A stretch of DNA of 64,000 bases. Origin: Arion vulgaris. Its lineage: Eukaryota > Mollusca > Gastropoda > Stylommatophora > Arionidae. A program made the translations under genes and the position numbers. The notes below the pieces were generated by a model. It worked only from the letters and a program-made list of their open reading frames with translations, made no database searches and was not told the DNA's origin. Below, piece after piece: positions 45,401-55,870 of the stretch (position 1 is its first letter; every line of letters begins with the position of its first letter). The DNA lies in contig CM036762.1 in assembly GCA_020796225.1 (NCBI GenBank), forward strand, positions 11,525,414 to 11,589,413, given 5' to 3'.

Positions 45401-45464
45401 ATTCTAGCACTCTATGTTTTCGTGCAATATTCCAAGAATATTACTTTGTATATTGTTAGTTTGG

Positions 45465-45835
45465 TTAGCCTAGTCCATTTGATCTGCATGTGTCCTTCAG
45501 ACGTGATTAAAAGCTTGTTTTTTGCCTTGCTTATTCTCGGTGTTACATACATTAGAAATCTCCCTCTGCTGAAACTTTACTGGGCGGTATACAAACTCAT
45601 TAACGTCTTAAATTTCTTCCTCATTAAAAATAAATTGCGTTTCTTATTTTGTGATTACTTCATATTACGTATGTTCATCTTCAGTCCAGGTTTGCATTGT
45701 GCCTGCCAGTTTCTCCCTTCTTTCCTGAGCATCATTAGTCAATATAGCACTGGACTAGGAATTAACATCATCTGCAATTCCAGAACCTCTAGGACGAGGA
45801 ATGTCCATTATTTGTATTTCTTCTTTTTATGCCTC
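45465..45835 (-). mobile_element. LINE RT fragment around the ADD motif
   Basis: The minus strand reads IADDVN, ILTNDAQERRE and TWTEDEH, then YEVITK after a stop: the region just behind RT motif C. The 148-codon plus-strand ORF over the same bases is its shadow. Confidence 0.6.
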
Positions 45836-45844
45836 TCATCATTA

Positions 45845-45975
45845 GTCATTCAGTGGTTAGAATTATGATTTCTCGTCATTCAGTGGTTAGAATTCTCTCG
45901 TCTGTATTAGTAAATTCAGTGTTAAAATTCTGATTCTCATTATTAGTCATTCAGTGGTCAGAGTGAATAAACAAG
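45845..45975. repeat. About 34-bp degenerate tandem repeat, 4 units
   Basis: TCATTAGTCATTCAGTGGTT followed by AGAATTCTGATT variants. Confidence 0.75.
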
Positions 45976-46079
45976 ATGAAATTAAACATTCTTTAATGGT
46001 TTTGTGTGTTATAAGTTTTCTGTATAATTATGATACATTATCTTACATCTAAATTATGTTTTAACTGCATTCATCATTT

Positions 46080-46440
46080 TCTGTAGTAAATCATCTACTA
46101 CTTTCTCCTTCACCCCATGGGAGGCATAGATCCGCAAGCATGGTCTCTCTAGCCCTCCTATCCAATGCCATCTTTTCAAGATCTTTCTCTTCTTTCCCCA
46201 GTTTCTTGCATTCCGTGTCCAACTCCTGTCTCCATGTGTTCCTGAATCTTCCTTACTTTTTTACTATGTGGGTTTCTTGGGAGGGCCTGTCTTGTGGTGA
46301 TGTCAGGGCGTCTCCTCAGTATGTGCTCTATCCAACCATCTTCTAGCCTTATTTCTTGTTCCGCCTGCCATTGTCCCACTTTATCCCGCAGTTCTCTGTA
46401 TGTGGTCCTGTCATACCATCACAGATGGAGTCATACCTGC
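46080..46440 (-). mobile_element. Decayed LINE tail
   Basis: The minus frame 46,176-46,379 reads GQWQAEQEIRLEDGWIEHIL and RRRPDITTRQALPRNP, the tail region of a non-LTR RT, without conserved catalytic blocks. Confidence 0.5.
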
Positions 46441-46693
46441 GCATGCATTTATTGATGAATATGGTTTATCATAATGATGTAATTCCCACAACATATATTT
46501 TCTGTGTAGACTATCCAGAAATGTTTCAAAGCAAGCAAATGCTATTTAAACGGTGACATATCATTCATTCAAACTGCTTTGTTGAAGAAATTGATGTTTC
46601 GTAAAAATATGATCGATGATTAACTTGTCCTTAAACTTAAGTCATGGACAAACAAAAATCCCTCAGCTACGGGCAGCCATCCATCTAGTTCAG

Positions 46694-46800
46694 CGTTTCC
46701 CAAAGTGGGCGGTAACGTCACCCCCAGTGGGCGCTGAAGCGTTCTAGGTGGGGCTATAGTGGATTCAGAAGCATTGAGGTGGCGTTAGGGCGATTAGGGG
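46694..46800. mobile_element. hAT-like terminal fragment
   Basis: CAGCGTTTCCCAAAGTGGGC resembles a hAT terminal inverted repeat and the ends of the element at 55.9 kb. No matching right end or TSD is found. Confidence 0.4.
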
Positions 46801-47029
46801 TCGGTGGCTCCTTAAAGAAAAAAAATAATAATAAATATTTAAAAATAAATTATTTTCGTCATTTTGCGATTGAATAATCATTTAAAATTTGAATTCCGCA
46901 TTTTTATTCATCTTATTCTAGTTTTACATGATCTATTTTTCCATTATTTTTGTGCAGTCACGTAATATAGCATATTGTTCTGTATATTCTAGGCCAAAAT
47001 GTAGTTTTTCAAATGATGATGTTGTTTAT

Positions 47030-47190
47030 GAATGTGATAAACATGAAGATGATGACGAAGATGATGATGGTGTTGATAATGGGGGTGATTATAAAAACCG
47101 TGATGATGATTTTGATAAGAGTGATGATTGTGAAGATGATGATGTTAATGATTTTGAACATGACAATGCTACCATTAAAAAGAATTAATT
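47030..47190. repeat. GAT-rich low-complexity run
   Basis: GATGATGATG-type microsatellite directly upstream of gene C. The acidic ORF 46,928-47,188 that overlaps it is explained by the repeat and is not called as a gene. Confidence 0.6.
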
Positions 47191-47221
47191 AATATTACAG
47201 AAACAGAACTGGTGTACGACA

Positions 47222-47524
47222 ATGTTGAACAAACAAATTCTATTTCTTCTGCTCTTATTTCCACTTGTTGCTTGCAAAGCAAAAGCAAACTGTCCAAAGT
47301 TAGAAAAACACATCGACAAGTGCCACAAGGAATATCGTGATGAACGCTGCTTTGAAATTCAACATTCTTACATACTAAACTGTGCGCCTAAAGACTGTTC
47401 CACTGCAGAAAATAACTTTTACAATGGAAACTGCTACTATAAATACAGCGAAGAGTGCCAAAAACTGGTTATTGTGATCAATATTTGTAAAGGTTTCGAA
47501 GTTGAGATATTAAAAGAGAAATGA
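47222..47524 (+). CDS. Small secreted eight-cysteine protein, paralogue C
   Basis: A 100-residue protein. The signal peptide is about residues 1-19 (MLNKQILFLLLLFPLVACK), with a cysteine at its end. Cysteines at 24, 34, 43, 54, 59, 71, 79 and 89 repeat the A/B pattern; the last gap is 9 instead of 10. Shared blocks are EIQHSYILNC (45-54) and STAENNFY (60-67), then NCY. The protein is lysine-rich where B is acidic, so charge differs strongly between paralogues. The ATG is 21 bases after an acceptor (ATTAATATTACAG, AG at 47,199-47,200), the same leader length as A and B. It is the most diverged of the three. No known family is recognised. Confidence 0.82.
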   Translation: MLNKQILFLLLLFPLVACKAKANCPKLEKHIDKCHKEYRDERCFEIQHSYILNCAPKDCSTAENNFYNGNCYYKYSEECQKLVIVINICKGFEVEILKEK

Positions 47525-48539
47525 ACATACAAACAAAGTTGTTAGTATTAAATGTTCTTTTTCTAAGAGAAAGCAGGGAAAGTGAGCATATGCACAGTAT
47601 ACACATGTTTGCCCTCATTCAAGTTCAATTTTATCAAAAAGTATCAGTTGTATTGATATGAAATTTTGCATGCAGTCTTATATTTACGTTGACTAAAGGA
47701 ATATGTCATTGACAGGTCGAAATGCACCTTAGATTTCGAATATTGGCGAATTTCTTTGATGTTTTGCGAAAACTGTAGCAAAACTGTGCTTAAGAACTAA
47801 TTTTACAGTAATACACTTCATATAGGTTAACCATATCATCAAAGGCGGATCCATATGTTGTAAGGGGGGTGGCCCTATTCCTATTCTCCGTATTGATGGA
47901 GGAGTAACGTTTCATGTTACGGAGTGATATATCTTTGTGGTTGCTGTTTTCTAACATGAGACTGGGTTTATAAAATAATCTCAGGTTCCTCCTTTGTCAT
48001 CTGTGTGGTCAGGTCCGAGTGGTGGCTTGTTCGTGTGTTCCTCATTGCGGTTCCCTCCATCGTAATTTCTTCTGTTTCCTACATTGCATTCCTACCATTA
48101 GTTTCAACTTCTTTATGTGTTCCCTACTCTTAATCCTTCTCCATTAGATCCCTCATATTCACGAAGTGTAAATATATATATAAAGTAATAGTGCGTTCCT
48201 ATTTGGTTTGTAGTTGCGACAGATATTATTATCAGCTAATATTGACTCCTTTCTCTCTTAGGGCATTCATTCGTAACTAAGATACTCAACGACCATGTAG
48301 AGTTTACATAGGCATATTTATTTATTGATATAAGTGTATGAGTGGACAGTTCATGCAACACGTCCATCCATCATGAATCCCTATTGTCGTCCTCTCTGTT
48401 TACTATCCGTCACTACCAAACACTACGTCGATTAATTTTACTACGTCAGGTCTCGTTTAGTTGTAATTTGTTCCGCTGTTATTGAACACATGCAGATTTA
48501 GTGTGCAAATACTCAGTCAGCTATTAAAATATCTAACCT
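47525..48539. other. No recognisable gene; 3' flank of gene C
   Basis: Unique-looking sequence with a short TA run at 48,172-48,185. No ORF with a motif, repeat or RNA gene is seen. Confidence 0.35.
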
Positions 48540-48890
48540 ACACACTGAAGCTGACTGTCTGGTCTGCCGCCTGGGGGACTGGCTGCCTGCCCTCAACACT
48601 CCCCGGGGGACTTCGCCGACGCCACGGCGGCGAAATCCACCAAATCGCACAGGTAAAGCGAAACAGGGTCCATTAGAATTGTTAGAGCTGAATGGGAACA
48701 AGTCACCACACGTCGGTAAACGTGTCTCAACAACAACTAACCTACAACAGCCAACCATGGTCGAAAATAAGTAAAATCCTGATGGATCTCAGGAGAACCA
48801 AATTGAATGAGCTAAATGGGAACAAGTCACCACACGTCGTTAAACGTGACTCATCAACTGGTCAATCAACACAACACTTGTGTCAATAGT
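48540..48890. other. GC-richer segment with a 39-bp direct duplication
   Basis: TGGGAACAAGTCACCACACG and the following GT-TAAACGTG occur at about 48,690 and again 122 bases later. The preceding 48,560-48,650 is unusually GC-rich for this window. Several overlapping ORFs exist on both strands and none is convincing. It may be a retroelement piece. Confidence 0.4.
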
Positions 48891-49019
48891 CCAACTCGTC
48901 TCACACTGAATAGACTGTTTTAAATAGTTTCATATTTTACCTGTAGTTTATTTATGTTAGTGTTGTTATAAATTGTTTAATGTAAACATTCACTTTATTT
49001 GATAATATTGTAACTTTAA

Positions 49020-49500
49020 CTTGACACAAGTTGACTATTGACACAAGTGATGTGTTTATATCAAATGTTACTTGACACAAAGTTGGACTATTGACACAAG
49101 TGTTGTGTTGATATCAAATGTTACTTGACACAAAGTTGGACTATTGACACAAGTGTTGTGTTGATATCAAATGCTATGACACAAAGTTGGGCTATTGACA
49201 AAGATGTTGATATCAAATGTTACTTGACACAAAGTTGAACTATTGACACAAGTGTTGTGTTGATATCAAATGTTACTTGACACAAAGTTGAACTATTGAC
49301 ACAAATGTTGTGCTGATATCAAATGTTACTTGACACAAGTTGGACTATTGACACAAGTGTTGTGTTGATATCAAATGTTACTTGACACAAAGTTGAACTA
49401 TTGACACAAGTGTTGTGTTGATATCAAATGTTACTTGACACAAATTTGGACTATTGACACAAGTGTTGTGTTGATATCAAATGTTACTTGACACAAAGTG
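49020..49500. repeat. 53-bp tandem repeat, 9 units
   Basis: Units contain TGACACAAGTGTTGTGTTGA, TATCAAATGTTACTTGACAC and AAAGTTGGACTAT. One unit lacks about 12 bases. Confidence 0.93.
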
Positions 49501-49829
49501 TACACAATTAAACAATTCATTCATTCAGTAGAGCTTGTCCCATACACAATTTCTCTGCTATAACAGAGTATCGAAATACTTCTCTAACATAAGCAAGATG
49601 GCTCCTTCATTTGATGCATCGATTAATATAACAATAAGATCAGGAACAAATTACAATGTTAAAATGTTGAGACTCATTAATTACAGTTTATATTCAACAA
49701 ACTCATCATCATCATCATCATCATCATTCTGTAGTTTGTCTTGTACAGAACTTTATCAAAATAACTGTGCTTGGGAATGTTCTATATCGTTGGTCAGATG
49801 TTTACCTCTATTTCTGTCATATTTAAGCC

Positions 49830-50045
49830 ATTTTTCACATCATGTATTCATCTTTATCTTGTTTATTATGTTCTTCACATCATGTATCCATCTTCATATT
49901 GTTTATTCTGTTCTTCATTTCATGTATCCATCTTCATATTGTTTATTCTGTTCTTCACATCATGTAACCATCTTGTTTATTATGTTCTTCACATGATATA
50001 TCCATATTCATCTTGATTATTATGTCCTTCACATCATGTATCTAG
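49830..50045. repeat. 40-bp tandem repeat, 5 units
   Basis: TTCTTCACATCATGTATCCA followed by TCTTCATATTGTTTATTCTG. The 153-codon ORF ending in it is repeat-derived. A (CATCAT)n run precedes it at about 49,703-49,728. Confidence 0.9.
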
Positions 50046-50069
50046 TCTTATTTGATGTACACATGGATT

Positions 50070-50365
50070 GTACTGGTGCTCCACAGAAGTGTTTCGGTGC
50101 TCCACAAATGTGTTTTGATGTTCAACATATATGTTTTTGTGTTCCACAGATGTGTTTTTTTGTTTCAAATATGTGTTTGGTGTTTCACATATGTGTTTTG
50201 GTGTTCCACAGTTGTGTTTTAATACTGAAAAGCTGTGTTTTGCTGTTCTGCAGATGTGTTTTGATGTTCCACAGATGTGTTTTTGTGTTCCAAAGATGTG
50301 TTTTGTTGTTTCACATATGTGATTTGGTGCTCAACAGATGTGTTTTGATCCTCCGCAGATGCAGG
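50070..50365. repeat. 21-bp tandem repeat, about 14 degenerate units
   Basis: Units of the type TGTGTTTTGATGTTCCACAG. Because 21 is a multiple of three, both overlapping frames stay open as 7-residue Cys/Phe/Val repeats. I treat these as artefacts. Confidence 0.85.
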
Positions 50366-50664
50366 CGACCACATCCCTTAAACCAATTAGATAAACATAC
50401 GGCTTGTGGCCGATGTGTTTAGTTGTAAGTCTGAATACTGTCGTCTACGCTTTTCTGTCTAATTTTATTTATTTTATTGGGCTCTGTGTTGAATGTTCCG
50501 TTTGTTTTTTCCGCTTTAATTTCTGGACTGGGTCAAGACTATTTAATTTTATTTTTATAAAGCTTTGTGTTGTGTAGGGCCCTGCTACCCTCCCTTCACT
50601 CCCCGCCAACATGTCGGTATTTTTATTTCCTGGATGTAACATTTTGTTTACCTTAAACCTGACG

Positions 50665-51190
50665 TAAACATTCATTTTTGTTATCTGATGTCACTGTGTG
50701 ACTTCACTTAGTGACTACAGTGTTTGTTGTCTGATGTCACTGTGTGACTTCACTTAGTGACTACAGTGTTTGTTGTCTGATGTCACTGTGTTACTTCACT
50801 TAGTGGCTACAGTGTTTGTTGTCTGATGTCATTGTGTTACTTCACTTAGTGGCTACAGTGTTTGTTGTCTGATGTCATTGTGTTATTCCTTAGTGGCTAC
50901 AGTGTTTGTTGTCTGATGTCACTGTGTTACTTCACTTAGTGGCTACCAGTGTTTGTTGTCTGATGTCATTGTGTTACTTCACTTAATGGCTACAGTGTTT
51001 GTTGTCTGATGTCATTGTGTTACTTCACTTAATGGCTACAGTGTTTGTTGTCTGATGTCATTGTGTTACTTCACTTAATGGCTACAGTGTTTGTTGTCTG
51101 ATGTCATTGTGTTACTTCACTTAGTGGCTACAGTGTTTGTTGTCTGATGTCATTGTGTTACTTCACTTAGTGGCTACAGTGTTTGTGTTT
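50665..51190. repeat. 46-bp tandem repeat, 11 units
   Basis: GTTTGTTGTCTGATGTCATT followed by GTGTTACTTCACTTAGTGGC and TACAGT. Confidence 0.94.
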
Positions 51191-51249
51191 ATTTTACTGT
51201 TTCACTTTTCTAGAGAATTCAAACATTTTAGTTATATTAATTTCAACGA

Positions 51250-51380
51250 CCATAAACAATTGTTATTGCTTGCTGAAAAGTTATAAATATAACATAAACA
51301 ATTGTTATTGCTTGCTGAAAAGTTATAAATATAACATAAACAATTGTTATTGCTTGCTGAAAAGTTATAAATATAACAGA
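51250..51380. repeat. 42-bp tandem repeat, 3 units
   Basis: CATAAACAATTGTTATTGCT followed by TGCTGAAAAGTTATAAATAT. Nearly identical units. Confidence 0.93.
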
Positions 51381-51527
51381 AACTTAATAATGTACATATT
51401 AACAAACCAGCAAACACACGCACATATAATTATAAACAAAATATCTTCTATCATAGTTAATTAAATAGTTTAATAATATTAATATTACTGATCTTTTCAA
51501 TTTTTACATTGTTTATAAACATTTAGA

Positions 51528-51965
51528 TACAAGTTTTGTTAGACTTAAGTCAACTCGAGAAGAAACACATTTTGTTAGACTTAAGACAACTCGAGAAGAA
51601 GAAACAAGTTTTGTTAGACATAAGACAACTCGAGAAGAAGAAACAAGTTTTGTTAGACATAAGACAACTCGAGAAGAAGAAACAAGTTTTGTTAGACATA
51701 AGACAAGTCGAGAAGAAGAAACAAGTTTTGTTAGACATAAGACAACTCGAGAAGAAGAGACAAGTTTTGTTAGACATAAAACAACTCGAGAAGAAGAGAC
51801 AAGTTTTGTTAGACATAAGACAACTCGAGAAGAAGAGACAAGTTTTGTTAGACATAAGACAACTCGAGAAGAAGAAACAAGTTTTGTTAGACATAAGACA
51901 ACTCGAGAAGAAGAGACAAGTTTTGTTAGACATAAAACAATTCAAGAAGAAGAAACAAGTTTAAA
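51528..51965. repeat. 39-bp tandem repeat, 11 units, open on both strands
   Basis: TTTTGTTAGACATAAGACAA followed by CTCGAGAAGAAGAAACAAG. The plus frame 51,536-51,964 reads a 13-residue repeat, LLDIRQLEKKKQV. The minus frame reads a repeat of the type MSNKTCFFFSSCL. The plus repeat has coiled-coil-like composition, but there is no non-repeat coding sequence attached, so I list it as a repeat. Confidence 0.92.
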
Positions 51966-51999
51966 GAAACTAGCATAAAGGTTCAACATTTCCTGTAAA

Positions 52000-53111
52000 C
52001 CTGTTGAGTCAGTTACAACTGTATCACGTGCTTCTGTCTTAACTTTTCCACCCCAGAGCTGACTACCACAGTAACGATTAATGTTGGTATTATATAGAAA
52101 GTTCTAGTAAATAGGAAACTGTCATGAATAAAAAGGGTATTCCCCTACATGAATTATCACATTATTTATTGATTTATTTCGACATTTCTTTGATAACACG
52201 TGACATCTTTTCACATTTATGTTTTATCATATTCATAGAGAATCATATTTAACAAATGAGTTACCATTATGGTTTTTCCCATTTAATACAGACAACTTAG
52301 TGTATCCGAGTAACTTCATTATTTCATGATTCTGTCCCTTTACAAGTTTTGTATCAAGTCACACTTGTTAAATGAAAATATGTTATGTCAAATTGTATCA
52401 GGATAAATCATAGGTTATTATTTGTCCCTGCATCAAAAGAAAAACATGTTTAAAAAATAATCTTAATGTGCTGCTAGACGAGTTCTCCACCATCTTCTCA
52501 AGTGCTTTGACCTTTCGCTGAAACATCCTACTATTTCCGAGTGTCGTAACTTAAACATCGCGGTTGCTACATTTAATTATAAGTAATAAACTTCTCAGAG
52601 GGCAGAGAAAATATTCACTTAATCTAAAATTAACACATTCCGGGAAATTAATGTTACTAAAACACTGAGAATAATGTGAGAAATAATGCACGAAATTGTA
52701 CAGATAATTATTCAGACGCCAGACTAATCGTTCTTACAGCGAGCTTGGTTTATGGTTACACATATCTATTGTATTTCTCAGTTTACAGAAATCTACGAAA
52801 ATTTGTCGAATGTCGACATCAAATGGTAAGTCTTCGTTGACATTTTGTCTCGCGACGAGATTACGGGTTATAGATTAATTACAAAGTCAATTCTATTCTT
52901 GTCTTGATTGTTGAAAGGTCATGAACTATGATAAAGTTGATACCACTGTATATAAAAAATTATAATATTAATAAATTATCAGGTAGACGTTAGAGTTTGA
53001 CTTAGATCTGTACTTCATAACAAACACATGAAATAGTTCTATATAATTTTTGTTATAACATAAAGTCTATAACAGAAAAATATATTATAACTAAATTCAT
53101 TTTCCTGACAG
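52000..53111. other. Unique AT-rich region upstream of the GPCR
   Basis: No repeat, ORF or known element is visible. The last bases (TTCATTTTCCTGACAG, AG at 53,110-53,111) form a good splice acceptor, so part of this is probably an intron in the GPCR 5'-UTR. Confidence 0.45.
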
Positions 53112-53137
53112 AGAAAACCAGATTACACAAAGATAAG

Positions 53138-54193
53138 ATGTTGACGAACGAGACTGTGATAACTACAGTTAAAGTCTTATCCAGTTATTACTATTTTCTC
53201 AGTGAAGAACAAGTTAATGAAATAGAATGGGCGTTCAACTACGTGATATATCCATGTATAAGTTTGGTGGGAATAGTTGGTAACTTGATCAGTATTGTTG
53301 TATTGACTCGACATGGATTCAAGAAATGTTCAAACATTCTGCTTGTCGCTTTGGCACTTTCTGATGTTGTTTTTCTCGTTGGCCTTAATAACTTTTCCCG
53401 ACATGTTCTGGCAGGAAACATCCCACCAGCGTTCATGTTCTCTGAAACTGTAAATTATGTATTTTATATCTTGTTCATGGTGTTTGCATGCGCTTATTAT
53501 ATTGGAATGAATTGCTCTCTTCTTATTCCTGTCTTGATAACAGGAGAACGTTTATTAGCAATATTTATTCCATTTAAAGTTCATTTGATATTCACACCTC
53601 TGAGAATATTTTCTGTGATATCTTGTTTTGTGATTTTAAGTTTTGTTTGTTTTATTTATCAGAATGTACTTTGCTTAGAGTTTACGCAAATGACCATTGG
53701 TGGTATTTTAATGGGTGGGCTTGTTGATACTGAAAGATATAACCGTGACATCAGAAACGGATCGTTCAATTTATTTTTAGATCTCACGAACTATATGACA
53801 GGAGTCGTACCCATTGTTCTCGTATCTCTCGGTTCTGCTGTTATTGGAGTACAGGTCCGTATAATTACCAACAGACGCAGACAACTAACTACTGGTAAAG
53901 ACGATAACGATAACAAGTTTTCCTCTCGCAAAATAATATCAAAAACAACAAAAACTTTACTCAGTGTTTGTATTTTGTATATTGTTTCTAACGGAATTGC
54001 ATTTTTGATTGTTTACGTAAGGAGAACCGCAGTTTTAGAGAAGGACATCTCGGTGCAGATTATTTTAGAGTTAGTCAAAACTTTCATATTTTGTATGAAC
54101 TGTATTGGTAACTTTATTATTTATGTGGCGGTTAACAAAACCTTCAAGTATACAGAAATAACAATGTGTTGTTTGTTCAACAAGAAACTTTAA
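53138..54193 (+). CDS. Intronless rhodopsin-like GPCR (orphan, peptide/chemoreceptor-like)
   Basis: 351 residues with seven hydrophobic segments at about 34-56, 66-88, 104-134, 155-180, 217-241, 270-294 and 308-331. Class A marks are GN49L in TM1, LALSD76 in TM2, GERLL (137-139 as E-R-L in place of DRY) at the end of TM3 with IPFKV in loop 2, and N325-F-I-I-Y329 in place of NPxxY. N4 in NETV is a possible glycosylation site. Departures from the class are no cysteine at the TM3 start, no CWxP in TM6, and a short tail with CC at 344-345 that could be palmitoylated. The start is the first ATG, 26 bases after a splice acceptor. It resembles the lineage-expanded single-exon receptors of molluscs (neuropeptide-receptor-like); the ligand is unknown. 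Confidence 0.88.
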   Translation: MLTNETVITTVKVLSSYYYFLSEEQVNEIEWAFNYVIYPCISLVGIVGNLISIVVLTRHGFKKCSNILLVALALSDVVFLVGLNNFSRHVLAGNIPPAFMFSETVNYVFYILFMVFACAYYIGMNCSLLIPVLITGERLLAIFIPFKVHLIFTPLRIFSVISCFVILSFVCFIYQNVLCLEFTQMTIGGILMGGLVDTERYNRDIRNGSFNLFLDLTNYMTGVVPIVLVSLGSAVIGVQVRIITNRRRQLTTGKDDNDNKFSSRKIISKTTKTLLSVCILYIVSNGIAFLIVYVRRTAVLEKDISVQIILELVKTFIFCMNCIGNFIIYVAVNKTFKYTEITMCCLFNKKL

Positions 54194-54341
54194 TGATGAG
54201 CATATACCTATTGCTGCTTACTTCTAAAATTAATTTGACACGGAGATGTTTCTGTCTTACAACTTATACAATGAAAATGAGAATACAATGAAAAAGTGAG
54301 AAGTCTACAATATTTTGATTTGTGACTCAATAATATTTATT

Positions 54342-54783
54342 GAAATAGGGGAAGACTGCAGTAAAACTTGGTAAATAGTGAAACACGTACAAACAAAGTA
54401 CTATAGTTTTACAAAAAACAGAAACGTTGAGCTCGTATTACATTCTTATGCTTCTTAGTACTTTCTCTTCCTATGCTTTGTACTCTATATGGGTATATGT
54501 TGCATGTATTCAAGTTATATATTTACTAGATGTTTCATTGTTTCTTTTCCGTTCTATTTCTAGTTTTTCTGTGTGTTTTTGTGTTACATTTATTTCGTTA
54601 TTCGTTTTTATTCCAGCTCTTCCTTAGATACGTTTGTATTTGGTCGTCCATTTGTGTTTCATTTTAATTTGTCACTCCTGTTTGTTCGTTTGCTTGATAA
54701 AGGCCTTGTTGGTCGAAACGTTGCTGTTTATCGTCACTGTTTCTGTTTTTGTAAAACTATAGTACTTTGTTTGTACGTGTTTC
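54342..54783 (+). mobile_element. Short Penelope-like remnant with 13-bp TSD
   Basis: AATAATATTTATT flanks it at 54,329-54,341 and 54,784-54,796. It begins GAAATAGGGGAAGACTGCAG with about 80 bases of terminus in reverse orientation, then jumps to about 360 bases of 3' terminal region in plus orientation, ending CGTACGTGTTTC-like. The plus arm is nearly identical to 30,895-31,235. There is no coding sequence. Confidence 0.9.
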
Positions 54784-54796
54784 AATAATATTTATT

Positions 54797-55625
54797 CATC
54801 ATTTCAAAAAAACATACATAGGGTTTCCAGAAACAATATTTCCATTATTGTCATTCTCCCGCATTGATATTAATTGTTTCTCACTTCAGACTACAATCTT
54901 TATATTCTCTTTCAACCGTTCTGCTTTATGTTTGCTTCGTACGTCAGATTGTATTTCTCATCCGTGTTCAACAAAAGAGCTACATCAGCCAATGCCCCTA
55001 CTGGTAAATGACACAATGCCTAATCCATCCCCATCTTCATTTTCTAAAGATGGCCACCAATGATGCACAGTTATTAATTTTTAAGATTTTAATTTGTTAT
55101 TGTAATATGCGAGATTTGTCATATGTAAAATTTGCAGGATTATTTTTTGAATTGTATTTTGAAATGACTTCATTTTGTGTCTCATTTTATTTTCTAGCAC
55201 TCATGTAACATTATTTACTGTTACCGGGTAAAAGAGAGTTGGGTTTGGTCAGTTGCTAAGCAAGATTTCCTTGCCAGAGTTACGGGGTTTAGAAAGGGAA
55301 TGGGGGCAACTTGTAATATTGTTGCACTATATTTTAGTAACCAGTTGGAAACGTACATTGTCTAGTTTATAGCCCAGTTTTCATGTGATTAGAGTACAGA
55401 ACATTACAAGTATATTACTTATTTACTGAAGTCACGGTGATCACGGCTAACGTATAATTTGTTGCATGGTTTTATCGACTTAGACAACGTGCAGATGATG
55501 GTGAAAAAATGTTAGCTATAACAGAGAAAGATTCAGAAGAATCTGAGGACTATGCAATAGACTGTTATCAGTATCTGATCGAAGTGCATTCAGTATCTTA
55601 TCGAAGTGCATAAGTTTCATTTTAT
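54797..55625. other. No recognisable feature
   Basis: AT-rich sequence. ORFs 54,767-55,063 and 55,008-55,208 carry no motif. Confidence 0.35.
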
Positions 55626-55629
55626 TTTT

Positions 55630-55815
55630 CAGTCCATATTTCTTCTTCTTCCTCTTCCACGAACGCTCCATTTCGACCACTTATTAAACCACTGTTTGTG
55701 GTTTGTATTTGATCTGAGACTAACAGCGAATTGTGCGTTGTGCCAATTATGCGCTGATGGTGACTAGGCCAGCACATCCGACGTATTACCAGGATTTTAT
55801 TTTCTAGGGTAGTTT
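55630..55815 (-). mobile_element. SINE family 1 fragment
   Basis: TTCTTCTTCCTCTTCCACGA, CCACTTATTAAACCACTGTT and CCAGCACATCCGAC in reverse of the family order. The head is missing beyond the CTAGGGTAG block. Confidence 0.7.
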
Positions 55816-55870
55816 GCCATAGAGCGCTCTTTCTGGCTATATATCTCTCTCTCGCGATCACCGCCTAGAC

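Noticed and set aside
45422..45868. 148-codon membrane-protein-like ORF, plus strand
   Set aside because: The minus strand over the same bases encodes LINE RT residues (ADD region); the plus ORF is its shadow.
46928..47188. Acidic Asp-rich ORF upstream of gene C
   Set aside because: Created by a GAT microsatellite; lies in the inferred 5'-UTR intron of gene C.
50036..50422. 128-codon Cys/Phe-rich ORF that could look like a cysteine-rich secreted protein
   Set aside because: It is the translation of a degenerate 21-bp tandem repeat, with no signal peptide and no relation to the eight-cysteine family.
51536..51964. Coiled-coil-like 13-aa repeat protein
   Set aside because: Entirely a 39-bp minisatellite, open on both strands, no flanking unique coding sequence; kept as a repeat only.
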